NCBI RefSeq assembly: GCF_026212465.1
Contig: NC_080047.1
Span: 37,803,813 to 37,867,812 of the forward strand
Length of the DNA stretch: 64,000 nt
Direction: 5' to 3'
Origin: Amaranthus tricolor
Taxonomy: Eukaryota; Streptophyta; Magnoliopsida; Caryophyllales; Amaranthaceae
The first letter of the stretch is position 1. Every line of letters begins with the position of its first letter. Under the pieces are notes generated by a model, which was not told the DNA's origin, did not search any database, and saw nothing but the letters and a program-made list of their open reading frames with translations. Of this stretch, positions 47,801 through 61,471 are shown piece after piece. The position numbers and the translations under genes were made by a program.

Positions 47801-48693
47801 GTAAGTTTTCATTTGCTTTTGTCTCACTTTCATAATGTGAAACAAAGGGTTTTAAGTGTGGGTCTAAACTGAAGCCATCATCTCTTTTCATTGGGATCTT
47901 AAAAAGGTTGTTTTGATGAGGTTGTAAATATCAAAAGACACCCTCTTAATCTTGGATTCTTTTTTTCCTTTTTAGGTTTTCTTAAGGTGTTCACAATCAT
48001 AAATTTTTTATTGGGCCGGTAGACAACAAAACCCGTATAAGAGGAGAGTTGGCTGCATATAAGTCCCAATAAGGTTCCATCCTAACACTAATTGGTAATA
48101 GGAAGAGTAGTTTATCATGTTTATATGTTAGTCAACCTCTTTCTAATTATTCGATGTGGAATCACATATTATTATTTTTCAACACATGATGTAAGTCGGT
48201 ATTGCAGCGAGTCTTGTTCACAAGACTTGAGTTGGTGAAGGGAAAATAACGACAAGTCTTGCATACAATATTGATAAATGAAACCTTTTGTTAGACTCTT
48301 GAAGTGGGGGAAATTTCTAAATTTTTCGCAATTATTGATAAATAAAGCTAAGTCCAAACTGAGTTTAGGGATAAAGTGTATGAATTTGGACAAGTATATA
48401 AAATTAGTTGATGTTTGATGTGTAAGATTGGAGTTTGAGTCATGGGATATTTACACCTTAATCTATTCTTTTGTGTAGATATTGTAATTGAAGTCATCAA
48501 AGATATGCCAGCTTGGCCTGGTCGCCATTTGTTGGAGGGCGGAGATTACAGGAGATATTTCGGATTGAAAACGCTCTTGCGTGGTGTTGTAGAATTTGAA
48601 TGCCGCGACCAAAGGGAATACGAGATTTGGACTGAAGGAGTCTCGAGGCTACTTGCTCTTTCCGCCGAAAAGAACAATAGGCAAAGGATCTAG
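38826..48693 (+). CDS. VAN3-binding protein / FORKED-like protein (DUF828 plus PH-like domain), seven exons
   Basis: This family in plants binds the ARF-GAP VAN3 and acts in vesicle traffic behind auxin canalisation and vein patterning. Exons: 38826-39161, 40735-40845, 46117-46543, 46785-47003, 47119-47168, 47743-47800, 48479-48693, about 471 residues, all frames joining without stops. Auxin-canalisation domain signatures are [20 protein letters not shown] and NPFSFAS, then [15 protein letters not shown], an Ala-rich stretch, [23 protein letters not shown] and [16 protein letters not shown]. The C-terminal PH-like (PH_2) part reads [42 protein letters not shown] and [16 protein letters not shown]. 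Intron 2 is 5.3 kb and full of transposons, yet the splice sites are clean, so the gene is probably functional. Which family member it is cannot be told here. Confidence 0.93.
41031..41338. mobile_element. Inverted-repeat element in VAN3BP intron 2
   Basis: Arms of about 95 bases: left words ACTTTTGCGAATTACAACCT and TTAATGTTTATTTTTTTTGC; the right arm repeats them inverted (ACTTTTGCGAATTACAGTTT and TTAATGTTTATTTTTTGCCA on the - strand). The unpaired centre is about 110 bases. No coding capacity. Confidence 0.75.
41346..42412. mobile_element. 1.07 kb long-TIR element (MULE-like) in VAN3BP intron 2
   Basis: The left end GGAAAAATTACCTTAAATAA leads into AATAATACAATCTTTTACTG; the right end inverted reads AATAATACAACCTTTCACTA. 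Both then continue through an ACGAA-TTTTTGATTAACC-like block for about 60 bases. The extreme right end is lost or diverged. The GC-richer centre (41530-41830, CCACC-rich) could be a captured fragment but has no recognisable domain. Confidence 0.65.
42413..43914. other. VAN3BP intron 2, decayed MITEs and low-complexity DNA
   Basis: Contains a poly-T run (about 42688-42702), a degenerate Stowaway-like stretch around 42950-43080 (TATAATCAAGTGAATTTTAT) and otherwise AT-rich DNA without genes. Confidence 0.5.
43915..44160. mobile_element. Second-family MITE in VAN3BP intron 2
   Basis: The core AAAAATTTGATATTATAAAA, CAAGATTTCACGTGATTATG and CTAGCCGCAATATGCAAAAT matches the copy at 37921-38185. The right end is ATGGAGGAAGTA. 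Confidence 0.6.
44707..44940. mobile_element. Stowaway-like MITE in VAN3BP intron 2
   Basis: Starts ACTTCCTCCGTTTTAATTAG. The interior GAGATTTTGTTTGATTCGTC and TTATTAATATCAAATTTTAT match 30890-31145. Confidence 0.6.
44941..46116. other. VAN3BP intron 2, last part
   Basis: AT-rich. Around 45805-45945 a CCTCCGTTTTGTTTTGAAGT ... AGGAAGTATGTG segment looks like another small MITE. The intron ends ATGCAG at 46116. No gene seen. Confidence 0.5.
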
Positions 48694-49000
48694 GAGACTT
48701 AGTACTACCAATATATTTTTGGGATTAATGTGTTTAATGGGTTAATGCATTTGATCTTTGTACCGTTGTAGTATATGATGGTTTTTTTGTTTTTTTTTTT
48801 TTTTTTTTTGCAAGGTAATGACTTGGGAAGATGGGTATAGTGGAAGAAAAAAAAAAGAATGTAGGACATTGGTAACAACTAAGAACCATATGTTTTAAAA
48901 TTGGTGGGGGAATGGTTTTTGGGCTTTGTTTGAAAGTAAATTTCTTATGTATCCTATGTAAAAAGTAACAATTAAAGAAGCAAAAGATTATGTAATGGGC
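48694..49000 (+). other. VAN3BP 3' UTR
   Basis: Follows the TAG stop at 48691-48693. Contains a T-run of about 20 (48790-48810). No certain polyadenylation site chosen. Confidence 0.5.
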
Positions 49001-50159
49001 TGTTTTTTAGTCTCTTTAATCTTTATTGCTGCTAATATAAAATATAAATTATTGTATAAGACGGTTTTACTAAGAGATATGTTTATGCATAAGTTAAATA
49101 GTAGTTTATTTCATGCATATTATGAAAATATAAACCTTTGTTTGAAGTTGTCTTATTGAAAAACGATTTCTCGTAAGAGTAGCTCATTGTGTAAAATATT
49201 GTATTATTTTTGTGTTGTGGGGTTAATTTCTAATTGAACCAAAGTTGTTCTAATAACACATTGAGGAGAGAAAAGGAGGATCTTGGACTAGGGCAGTCAA
49301 AAAAGAGAAAAGCTATTGATCCCATTATTTGTTGTAAAGAAGAGACAAAGTATATTATGTAACCATATTCTTTATGCTTTTCCTTCAAGATTTTAAAAGT
49401 TATATCAAATTTATAGAAAGAATATAAGGTACAAAGGGAGCCCTCATAAGTGAAAAAGCATAAAATCACCTAAAATACAATTTCTCAATCATATGTAATT
49501 TGTTATATATTTTTTAATTTAATCATAGACTATACTATATTAAAAAGTGTTTGCCAAATGAAATTTATTTAATAGCTAAAGAAAAAAATATGGCATTTGA
49601 TCTTCACAGATATCTCTACCATTAAAATACTATTGACTAGCATTTATATATTTAGATTCAGTAAATTAGAAACTATAATGTATGGCATAGTATATTGTCA
49701 TTAATTTTCAAAATTATAGAGTTAATTTATACATAAAACTATTAAATTGAGTGTTTTTACAGCATAATATCTTTGACTTTATTTTTTAATATCTTATATT
49801 TATACATATCGATGTTAAAAAAATCGTACATTGCATGGGTTTCTACACTTGTTCTATTTATTTATGTTGCATTTGACTTTACACTTTTTTTCATAACTTT
49901 TTTAAGCAAGTTTTGTGTGAGATAGACCTATACGATCAACTTATTTATGTAATTAACTATTTTAAAATTATAAGTGGTCAATTTATGATTGAGTGATCAC
50001 TTTATAAGACTATAAAAATTGATCATTTTGCAATTGTAAGTGATCACTTTATTAAGGTTATAATTAACTACTTTAAGATTATACGTGATCACTTCTAGGA
50101 AGGGTTTCTCCCTTTTCATTCTTCTATTTATTATTATTATTATTACTGTTGTTGTTATA
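49001..50159. other. AT-rich intergenic DNA
   Basis: No gene recognised. Around 49970-50095 the words TGATCACTTTATAAGACTAT, AAGTGATCACTTTATTAAGG and TACGTGATCACTTCTAGGAA form short direct repeats. Confidence 0.5.
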
Positions 50160-52801
<2,642 letters not shown>

Positions 52802-52976
52802 AAATGTTCATCATATAAACCATAAATACTATTAAAATAATTAAAAAATAATAAATGTTACATTTTAAGATGTCTGGCAGAAAATTGAATGTTCATCATA
52901 TAAACTATAAATACTATTAAAATAATTAAAAAATAATAATATTACATTTTAAGATGTCTGGCAGAAGATTGAATTT
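52802..52976 (+). repeat. Tandem duplication, two units of about 88 bp
   Basis: ATGTTCATCATATAAAC ... ACATTTTAAGATGTCTGGCA ... ATTGA is present twice in a row with only a few differences. Confidence 0.92.
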
Positions 52977-53562
52977 TATTGGTTGAACTTTGACAATTAA
53001 ATAGATTAAGTTTTTTAAAAAAGTTTACTATTTCAAATCTTTATATACAAAGAATCTAAAGCATTAACTTCTACTACATAATAAGGCATAAAAATATAAT
53101 TAAGAAATTATTAAATGATCATGCAATATAAATATGTACATTGTATATATAATCTATTTTTAAAAGTGTAAATAAATTCAAATATGAAAGCTTATTATTT
53201 TATTATATATAAATCATTACAAAATGAGAAAAATGTCTTAATTAATAATGATGATCGATCTAATTTTAAAGACTAATTAAATGAGAACATTTCAATGAAG
53301 CATGTCTAATATATGCAATTCAGATTCAGCCCGTCTTGTATTTGACCTTCTCATAGTGATACGGTTTTAAAAAAAGTAGTTCATAAGCTAAAAGTTTTTA
53401 TTATTAGGCTATTTTATCCAAGTATGAGACATATCTCATACAATAATTTGTGATTCAAATTTTATTTTTTAAAAAATAAGATAAGGTATCAATCTATTAA
53501 AAAGTACATAAATTCAAATTGAAAGATAAATTATTTTATAAGTCAATAATTATAAAATACTC
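52977..53562. other. AT-rich intergenic DNA
   Basis: No gene or complete element recognised between the tandem duplication and the next MITE. Confidence 0.5.
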
Positions 53563-53795
53563 CATCCGTTACTTTTAATTTGTTCACTTTACTTTTTCAC
53601 GTATTCAATGCAAATTTTGTGCCTCGATATCTCAAAGTACGTGTAATAAAAAATTGTAAAAATTACATATTAAAATTCTTTGCATCAAGATAAATCTAAC
53701 AAGATACCACATGAATATATTTTGTTTTGAATATATACTTCAAAAATTAAATTTAAATTTCTCTTTCATAAAGTGGAAAAGGAACGGAGAGAGTA
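53563..53795. mobile_element. MITE, copy related to 50160-50415
   Basis: Starts ACTCCATCCGTTACTTTTAA and ends GGAACGGAGAGAGTAG, so the ends are inverted (CTCTCTCCGTTCC on the - strand). The core contains AACAAGATACCACATGAATA. Confidence 0.7.
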
Positions 53796-53871
53796 GGATA
53801 AACATCTCAACCTATTGATTACTGATCTAAATTAAAGACTAATTAAATGCAAACAATTGAATTATATAATA

Positions 53872-54951
53872 GCAAAAATTATTATGAATAATCCAACCTA
53901 TTTTTAACTACTTGTCAATAATCCCATCTTTTGAAAAATTTTAATAATCAAATATTTGCTTTCAGTTTGTTGCCAATAAACCCTTTAGAAAATGACCTGT
54001 TATATCAGGTTACATCTCATCTTCTCCTTCTTTATGATAATCCAACCTATTTCTCATTATCTGTCAATAATCCATCTTTTAATTTTTTTTTTAATAATCC
54101 AACCTTTGTTTTTATTTTGTTGTCAATGGACCCCTCAAGAAGCTAAATACTCAATTTTTCTTTGCCACTAGTTTATAATAATCCAACATATCTCAACCAC
54201 ACATGTTAAGTCTCATTTAATTTTTTCAACACATTTTCTCTTCAATTATTTTCAAAAAGTCCACAATTTTTAAAATACTCAAATTCTTTTTGCCACTGAT
54301 TAAAAGGGATATTTTAGGGAAGTGAAAAACTTACGACTTATTAATTTTTTATAATTATAATTATATTGATTACAAAACTTTAACGTGTAAATTTCAACTT
54401 GATAAAGATAATATATAACGGGATGGTGGGTACCCGACTCAATGAATTTTGTGGCCCAAGACCCAACCCGGTTAAGGCGGATCGGGTACTCGACCCAAAT
54501 TATATTTAAAAAAAAAAATTGACCCGCCATTTACGATGTGGGTCAGCGGGTCGGCGAGTCAGGTCAAACGGGTCTAATTTTTTAACACCCCTAGTTGAAG
54601 GGATATGTATGTAAAGACAATTACTATTTATGCAATGATCAATTTCATAAGCTTGGAAAGTAATAGCAATTTCATTTAGCTTTTTGAAGGGTCCATTGGC
54701 AACAAACAAAAAGTAAAAAGTATTATTGAACAAAATTTTAAAGGTGGGATTATTGGCAGATAATAGAAAATAGATTGGATTATTATAAAGAAGGAAGAAG
54801 ATGAAAGGTAACCTGATATAGCAGGTCATTTCTTTGAAGGGTCTATTGGCAACAAATTGAAAGTAAATGTTGGATTATTAAAAACTTTTCAAAAAGTGGG
54901 ATTATTGGCAGGTAATTGAAAATAGGTTAGATTATTCATAATAATTTTTCC
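53872..54951. mobile_element. Long-TIR foldback element with perfect 9 bp target duplication (MULE-like)
   Basis: Arms of about 270 bases (53872-54145 and 54672-54951) are inverted copies; the ends read G(C/G)AAAAATTATTATGAATA. The direct 9-mer TATATAATA flanks both sides (53863-53871 and 54952-54960). A 9 bp duplication with long inverted arms is the signature of Mutator-like elements. Each arm itself contains two versions of a unit (AATAATCCAACC ... CAATAATCC ... TTGCCAATA/TTGTCAATGGACCC). The centre holds another, GC-boxed element. Confidence 0.85.
54395..54593. mobile_element. hAT-like fragment inside the foldback element
   Basis: Contains GACCCG/CGGGTC boxes in both orientations and ends TTTTTTAACACCCCTA, which inverted is TAGGGGTGTTAAAAAA, the standard Ac-like terminus. 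The left terminus was not found. Confidence 0.5.
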
Positions 54952-54960
54952 TATATAATA

Positions 54961-55868
54961 AATGCAAATATAGCGTTTTTAAAACGCCAAGTGATTTGGT
55001 ATAATTATTATAAAATTTATTTGGTATAATTATCAATCATAAAATAAAATTCAAATATAGTGTTAAATATAATAAAAACTATACAAATTATTCAATAAAA
55101 TACAAAATCTCATAATTTATTTGTTTTGGGACCAAGGTCCCAATTATAATTGGGCCTCACAACTTAGTCAAAGAAAGCCTATGATTTGGTCAAGCTAAGT
55201 CAATGAATCATTCAAGCCTAATTTCAGATCATGTATCATACCATTATTAGTTTGTAGAGCAGATGTAATTAGTTTCATTATCAATAAATATCCAACTACT
55301 ATAACACCATCAAAAATTCATGACTTAAGTCTTTTAGAAGTGACAATAACAATTCATTACAAGTTTTCCCAATTTATCTCTTAAGTCATTTAACTTTCAC
55401 TTATATTTATATGTAGACTCTATCTAACTTAAGCATTGGAGGGGCTTTTTCGGGCGTCGTCTCGGGTTAATAGCCTTTGTTCGTTTTGTAGGTTTATTCG
55501 AAGATCTTCAATCACATTCAACTTCAAAGAATTAGATTGGGCTAACCTGTATTTGGACACGTGGATGTAAACAAATTATAACTAAATTTAGTCAGAAATA
55601 ATATTGATATAAATTTTTGAGACAAATAATAGAATTATATAACAAATACAAATATAGAGTAAATTGCAAGTGATTTGGTATAATTATCAATCTAAAAGTT
55701 TGTCAAAGCTTATTAGTACAATGTGTACAAGTTCATATTGCATTTTTTCAGAGTTACAACGAGAAGAGTTTGCAAGTATTGTGATAAAGATACAAACTCA
55801 TGCACTAGCGAGTAGCGACGATAATATTGTGCATAAGGTGATGAGTTTGTAAAACAAATATTATTTTA
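54961..55868. other. Intergenic DNA
   Basis: AT-rich with a less AT-rich patch (55130-55560) that may be a decayed LTR or element. No motif supports a call. Confidence 0.4.
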
Positions 55869-56424
55869 GGGAAATTTTATGTGGTAATCTTGAGGTTTTT
55901 AATTTTTTATGTGGTAATTAAAACTTTTTAAAAATCCATGCAGTAACCCTGAGGTTTACCAAATTGTTCCATCGTAACTTTTTTACACATAAAACGTTAG
56001 CAAACGTTAATTTTAAAGCTTAAAGGCTATTGTACGTCTGTTTATGCGACTTACCATTTCAATTCCATCAGTTTCAATCTTTTTTCCTGAAACATAAACC
56101 CTAACTCTGCATCTTTCATCCAAATCACTATTTCAAATCACATTTGAATTTAGGGGGAAAAATTTGATTTGAATGAAAGATGATAGAGTAGGGTTTATGT
56201 TTTGGGGGAAAAGGTTGAAACTGATAAAATTTAAAATGGTGAGTCGTATAAATAGGTGCACAACAACCTTTAAGCTTCGAAATTAACGTTTGGTAACGTT
56301 TTATGTGCAACAAGATCACGGTAGAATAATTTGGTAAACATCATGATTACCGCGTGAATTTTTTAAAAGTTTTGGTTACTACATGGAAAATCCAAAACCT
56401 CAAGGCTACCACGTAGAATTTTCC
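55869..56424. mobile_element. Foldback element, nearly complete hairpin of 0.56 kb
   Basis: The left end GGGAAATTTTATGTGG and the inverted right end GGAAAATTCTACGTGG match. The pairing continues through GTTACTACATGG/GGTAATTA-type words, ACGTTTGGTAACGTTTTATG and CTTTAAGCTT to the middle near 56150, so the arms are about 260 bases each. The flanking 9-mers do not match clearly. No coding capacity. Confidence 0.8.
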
Positions 56425-56668
56425 TTTTATGGTGGATTTGAAATATTTTACGCTTGGTAATCTTATCTTGTAATAAACAATCGTGTGTTTGATTTTGTCA
56501 TGTTTACGATACTAATAATGTGATTTATAAAACGAAAATATAATATTAATAAATTCAACTATTCTTCATCTTTAAATACACTTAACTATCAATTAACCTG
56601 AGATACATTAAGTATATAGAGTCTTTGTTAACTCACAATACATTCAATTATTTCTTGTCAACTCAAAA

Positions 56669-56673
56669 TACAC

Positions 56674-56722
<49 letters not shown>
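56669..56722. repeat. (ATT)n microsatellite
   Basis: About 54 bases of TTA/ATT repeat. Confidence 0.95.
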
Positions 56723-56827
56723 GTTAAAGATAAATTTGATTCACTAAAAGTTGATTGACCCCAATAATTGAGTATATTTTAAATTATTTGTAATTGTGTG
56801 TATTTTGAGTGGATAGGGAATAATTAG

Positions 56828-57045
56828 GTTTACTAATATTATATTTTCCTACATATAAAAATTCTATAACGATCTTTCAACATTTGCAATTCACTTCATT
56901 TTATATTAATTAACCAATGTTACTTATACGTACATTGTACGAGTACTTTCAATCAATTTATTCACTTCATTTTATATTGATTGGGTTTACTAATATTATA
57001 TTTTTCTACATATAACTATTTGATAATTATCTTTCGTTTACTGGT
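56828..57045 (+). repeat. Interleaved direct duplications
   Basis: The segment TTTACTAATATTATATTTT(T/C)CTACATATAA occurs at about 56829 and 56984. The segment TTCACTTCATTTTATATT occurs near 56890 and 56960. This suggests a partial tandem duplication of about 150 bases followed by drift. Confidence 0.7.
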
Positions 57046-58140
57046 TGGTATTCTTGTTTTTACTTGTCTTTTTACATAGTTTTCTTTTATTCGTTTTTAC
57101 CTAATTATTTTTGTTTATTTGTATGTCTTTTATTTGTTTATAGGTTTTTGACTACTGAGGATTCTTTTATGCATCTTTCTCGAGCCACTCTACTTTATGG
57201 GTATGAGTTGTCACCTTTTTCCTTTTTCAGATCCTAATTATAGTTTTTATGAGGTAGATACACTGGACATGATGATAATAATTATTTATAAATATCTACA
57301 TACCAAAAACTTTATACATTGCATGAATTTCTATACTAATTTGATATAGTACTCCATCTTAGCCATCTAAATGCAAAATGAAAGTTTAAATTCTATTGTT
57401 TTTTTCAAGTGACCATCTCAATAGTAAACTTTTTTTTTTACAATAAGTAAGCGGTCCCATTAAAAAACTATTAATAATATATAATAATATAATATAAAAG
57501 TCAAAAGTATTTAACAGTCAACTTTTAAAGTAGGTAAATAATAATTCTTTTTATATTCATAATTAGAATCTCAAATTCGACCTTGATCTCATTTTGAAGT
57601 TGGATTGATAGTCGTGACTTCAAGATGTATTTGATATTGTATTAGACTATTAGGTTTATATGTACAATAACCGTTCAAGAGTGTAAGGATGCACAAACTC
57701 ATAATTGGCATAAAATATTCCATACCTTCTAAGTCTTCAATGATGAATTTTTAATGTTACAACTTACAAGTCTATGTGTGCACACATGTTTAGTAATTTG
57801 GTCCAAGTTACCGGTTCAGATATTTTTTTATTAATAGCATCCAAATTGACGGTTCAAGGCCCAATTGAATTAGTCTTTTTCCAAAGGACTAAGAGTCTTA
57901 AATGTGGGTTTAAAACCCATCCTTTTAAGTATACAAATTCTTCTATAAATTCTTGTATGTGAAAATCCTATTGTGAGATGAACTTTATAAATAGGTTAAT
58001 ATAAATTCTTGTATGAGATCGTCTCATCATGATACTTAGATTAAAGAATTCAATAATTAAAATTTTTAATATAATGAAACTTTTGTATTTTATACTCAAC
58101 TATGAAATTACCAATCTCATAATTCAGAATGTCTTGAATC
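57046..58140. other. Intergenic DNA, no gene seen
   Basis: AT-rich. Short open frames only and no recognisable element. Confidence 0.5.
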
Positions 58141-59140
58141 ATATTATCCTTGAGTTGGGCTAAATTCCTCATTTTGTTTGTAAATCTCTCACTTGTCTTT
58201 CAAAAGGATAACCCCACGTCAAAAAAATTTGGACTAGAAGCTTAATTTTACGAACAAGATGGACAATAAATGAATTATTATGTTGAAAAAAGAAGGTGGA
58301 AAATACATGTATATATAACTTTTATAAACTTTCATCACATCAACTTGAAGTGTATTAAGTTTCAAGGGATCAAGCACTTTACTACATATTTTGTTGAAGA
58401 ACGAACAATCGTGAGATTTCATACTTTTCTTCAACTCACCATTTAAGGGCACAAATCTTTTCATGTTGTATGAGTACCCCGATGGAATTTTAATGCCATA
58501 CAAAGACTCACAAAAGACTCTTCTTTGGAAAATGTGTAGCAAGTTGAAGGCAAATAAGTCTTTTCAACATCCTTGCTCATCTTCTTTTTCTATATAACTT
58601 TTCTTTGTCATTTCCTAAGATGTTCATGAACGTCCCGAGTATGACATCAAATACATTTTTCTCAACATGCATAACATCGAGACAATGCATAATCTGTAGA
58701 TCTCTATAATATGGAAGCTTCCAAAGATTGACTCTTTCTTCCATAGTATGCTTTCATCACATGCTATTGCCATGTTTTACCAAATATTGTTTCAACACCC
58801 TTGACTTGCTTGTAGATCTCATAAGTGGTTAACGATTGACGAGCTACATGCTCTTCAACCTCTTCGTTGAACACGTTCTTCTTGTTACAATAGGCGTGAT
58901 CATGTGGTATAGACTTTGGATGGGACTTGAATATATATTTGCACTTAGGAATTTATGATTATGGATACAAATTGGACATTATTTCTTTCCTTTGTTCTTA
59001 TATACCCTAATAAGTTTTCGTATGCCGCAATATCGCATAAGAGCATTGCATGCAATGTGAACACCTCTTCAGCAAGTCATCAAATGTACTTTATCTAACA
59101 TTTTTCTTAAATCCTCAATGAGGGGTACAAGATAAATCTA
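58141..59140 (-). pseudogene. Old CACTA TNP2 transposase remnant
   Basis: The - strand starts with a Transposase_21 trace (PLIEDLRKM near 59105-59135). After frame changes it shows the DUF4218 block: FCESLYGIKIPSGYSYNMKRF, LNGELKKSMKSHDCSFFNKICSKVLDPLKLN and MYFPPSFFNIIIH (58234-58542). It matches the TNP2 at 13500-14640 block by block, but the segment after SHDC (VMMQ ... TEPC) is deleted. No CACTA ends were found nearby. Confidence 0.82.
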
Positions 59141-59725
59141 TATTATTTTCAAGTTATTTAGGACTCAAGAGTAGAAATAGTGGGTTTAGAAAATTCGTAG
59201 GAATGGAAAAAGGGGATTCCAAAGTGTGGGAGGAGGGGCTGTGGGAGGCCGTCGGTGCTAGGCGAGGAGAGGGGGTGGCTAGTTTTGGTGAAGGTGGCTG
59301 GGTTGAGGTGTAGGAAGGGAAGGGGGCTAGGTAATTAGGATTTTTTTTGTTTTTTTGTTTTTCCTTTTTTATTTTATTATGGTAACCTATTATAATTGGA
59401 ATACATGTAAAAAGGTAGGTTGGGAGCAAATTGATAGAAAAGGATTGATTATTAGCAAATAATCCAAATATGAGATTATAACAAATGAGTAAAATGTGAA
59501 ATTATTAATATATTATTTTTTCTAAAAAAATAATAATAGTTAAATTGACAAATAATCTATATATTTGTTCGAAAAAATAAATGACATGACTTGGTGATAA
59601 TAATGTTGTTTTCGATCAAAGACTATCAAAATCTAAGGTTGCTCATCTAAAATTGGAGGGAGATGATATGGAATGAGTGTTCTTTCCATCGTGCGACCTC
59701 CTTTTAACTTTCAAATTTCAATAAT
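59141..59725. other. Spacer with foldback-family traces
   Basis: Around 59385-59500 words such as GATTATTAGCAAATAATCCA resemble the arms of the 53872-54951 element. A GT/GA-rich stretch (59200-59335) has no recognisable coding capacity. Confidence 0.45.
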
Positions 59726-59823
59726 AAGGCCGGTCTATTATTACAAAAATAAAATAATAAGAAGACCGGTCTTCATACGAAAAAAAAGGCCGGGCTATTC
59801 AATACACCAAAAATAAAGGCCGG
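59726..59823 (+). promoter_or_regulatory. Promoter repeats AAGGCCGG and a 14-base palindrome
   Basis: AAGGCCGG occurs three times (59726-59733, 59786-59793, 59816-59823) with the perfect palindrome GAAGACCGGTCTTC between them (59761-59774), just upstream of the kinase leader. They could be transcription-factor sites. No known site is assigned. Confidence 0.4.
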
Positions 59824-59829
59824 ATTTTC

Positions 59830-60282
59830 TACCTCTCGCAAGCAGGCAACTAGGCAAGGCAACCACCCACGGTCCAGAGAGCCGCTGATACCGGCTTACA
59901 ACACACTTCTCACCGGATCTCCGCCATATGCGATTCTTTGCGCGGCGTTGCTTCTAAGGTTTTCTGACCATTTCCTTTTGAATTTTACTGTCTTTTTAAA
60001 ATTTTCAAGTAACTATAGATCTGAATTGTGGTGCTTAATTTGTTACTTTTCATGTTCTTAAGTTTACATTTCTGTGATTTTACTATTTCAGTTTTTGGTT
60101 GAGGTTTAATGGACCTTTAATTTGGTTTTCGAAATGTTTGAATTAAATTAGGTTAAAAGATGTTTATGTTGCACGGTGACTTAATTACTTAGAGCCACAC
60201 TTGGATTGATATCTTTCAATTTGTTATTAGGTTTTATGAGATGATTTCTGTAAATTGAATTTGAATCCGGATTGGAGGGCAA
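59830..60282 (+). promoter_or_regulatory. Kinase 5' UTR with leader intron and uORFs
   Basis: The leader exon ends CTTCTAAG at 59958. The intron is 59959-60230 (ends TTGTTATTAG), and the second leader part runs to the ATG at 60283. The first exon holds a uORF ATG 59928 to TAA 59957 (MRFFARRCF). The second holds ATG-AGA-TGA and an ATG of five codons (MISVN). Such uORFs often reduce translation of the main frame; that is an inference here. Confidence 0.6.
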
Positions 60283-61471
60283 ATGCTGGAAATGGAGAAT
60301 GATACTGCAAGTTCAGTTGATGTTATTTTGGAATTTTTGAAAAAGAATGGATTTTCACGGGCTGAAGCTGCGTTGCGCAATGAGTTGAATAATCGTCCTG
60401 ATAATAATGGGTTTCAGAAATTAAGCCTTGAAGAGAAGGAAAGGGGTAAGAAAGCTGTAGAAGAAAATGTGGAGAAGATTTCAGTTGGAAAATTAGATTT
60501 TAGTTCCTGGAGTAGTGGTGAGGTTTCTAAAGAGCTTATTGTCAAAGAGATAGAATGTGGAACAACTAGTCATGGCAAGAAAAGCAAGTGGAACTCAACT
60601 TCTATAGATGACCCAAAAACTGCGGTCGACAAAAGCTTCTCTTTTTCAAAAGGTTCTGATGATACAGTTCTGGATTTATGTTCCTGGAAGTATGATCAAA
60701 AGAACAGCTCTGGGGATCATTCTAAAAGCAGCAGTAGTATTATAGATCCTGCTCCCCCTGATTTACAGACTGGCTGCCCTTCAAATTTTCGTGTTTCTGA
60801 GTCCTTAAGTGGTATGGGAAAAGTTGATTTGCAACCAGTTAATGATATCATCTTCTCGGAAAAGCGATTATCTTGGGTTTCTGGTTCTGGTAAAGCAAGT
60901 ACTGATGCAAACTGGGAGTCTCAGCCAATTGATCTTAAAGATGTTGATAAACACAAACAAAGTGACATTTTGCAATCTAAAGGCAACTCTGCAGATGAAA
61001 CTAAAGCTAGAAACGAAGCCGGTTCTTGTTCCTCACGGGGCAAATCGAACGATTGTGCCGTCAAGACTGTTTTGTCATTTTCTAACATGGATATTCCAAC
61101 CAACAGTGACAGTGCTCTTGTTTCCGGAAACAAGGACGTATCTAGGAAATCAAACATGGACGACATTAGAGCTGCTGTTAAGGAACAAGTGGATGAGGTT
61201 GGAAGGTCTCTATATCTCTCGAAGCTTCAAGGAATTTGTCACAAAAAGGATGTAGACTATTCAGGTTTGCCTTTGATTTCAGAGACTCAGAAGGAAGAAT
61301 ACCCTAGGTTACCTCCTGTTCGACTCAAGTCTGAAGATAAGCCGTTGAGTGTTAATTGGGAGGAAAGATTTGATAATGATGGACCGAGTTTGAAGTTGAG
61401 TAGTTCTGATAGTGCTTATCTTTTGGGTTCGTATTTGGATGTTCCTGTTGGTCAAGAGATCAGTTCTTCAG
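60283..61471 (+). CDS. LisH-containing plant DYRK-type protein kinase, first coding exon (partial gene)
   Basis: The exon encodes the N-terminal 396 residues, with donor G|GTTAGT at 61471/61472. A LisH dimerisation motif covers residues about 8-40 (VDVILEFLKKNGFSRAEAALRNEL). After it comes EVSKELIVKEIECG, a long Ser/Asp-rich disordered region, and conserved blocks EEYPRLPPVRLKSEDKPLSVNWEE and GSYLDVPVGQEI. These match the N-terminal half of plant DYRKP kinases (Arabidopsis At3g17750 / At1g73450 group) as I remember them. The catalytic domain must lie beyond the window, so kinase activity is inferred only from family. The start at 60283 is the first ATG giving the frame; 60292 (MENDTASS) is an alternative. 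Confidence 0.75.

Noticed and set aside
60809..61255. 148-codon frame overlapping the kinase exon
   Set aside because: Alternate frame within a well-supported exon.
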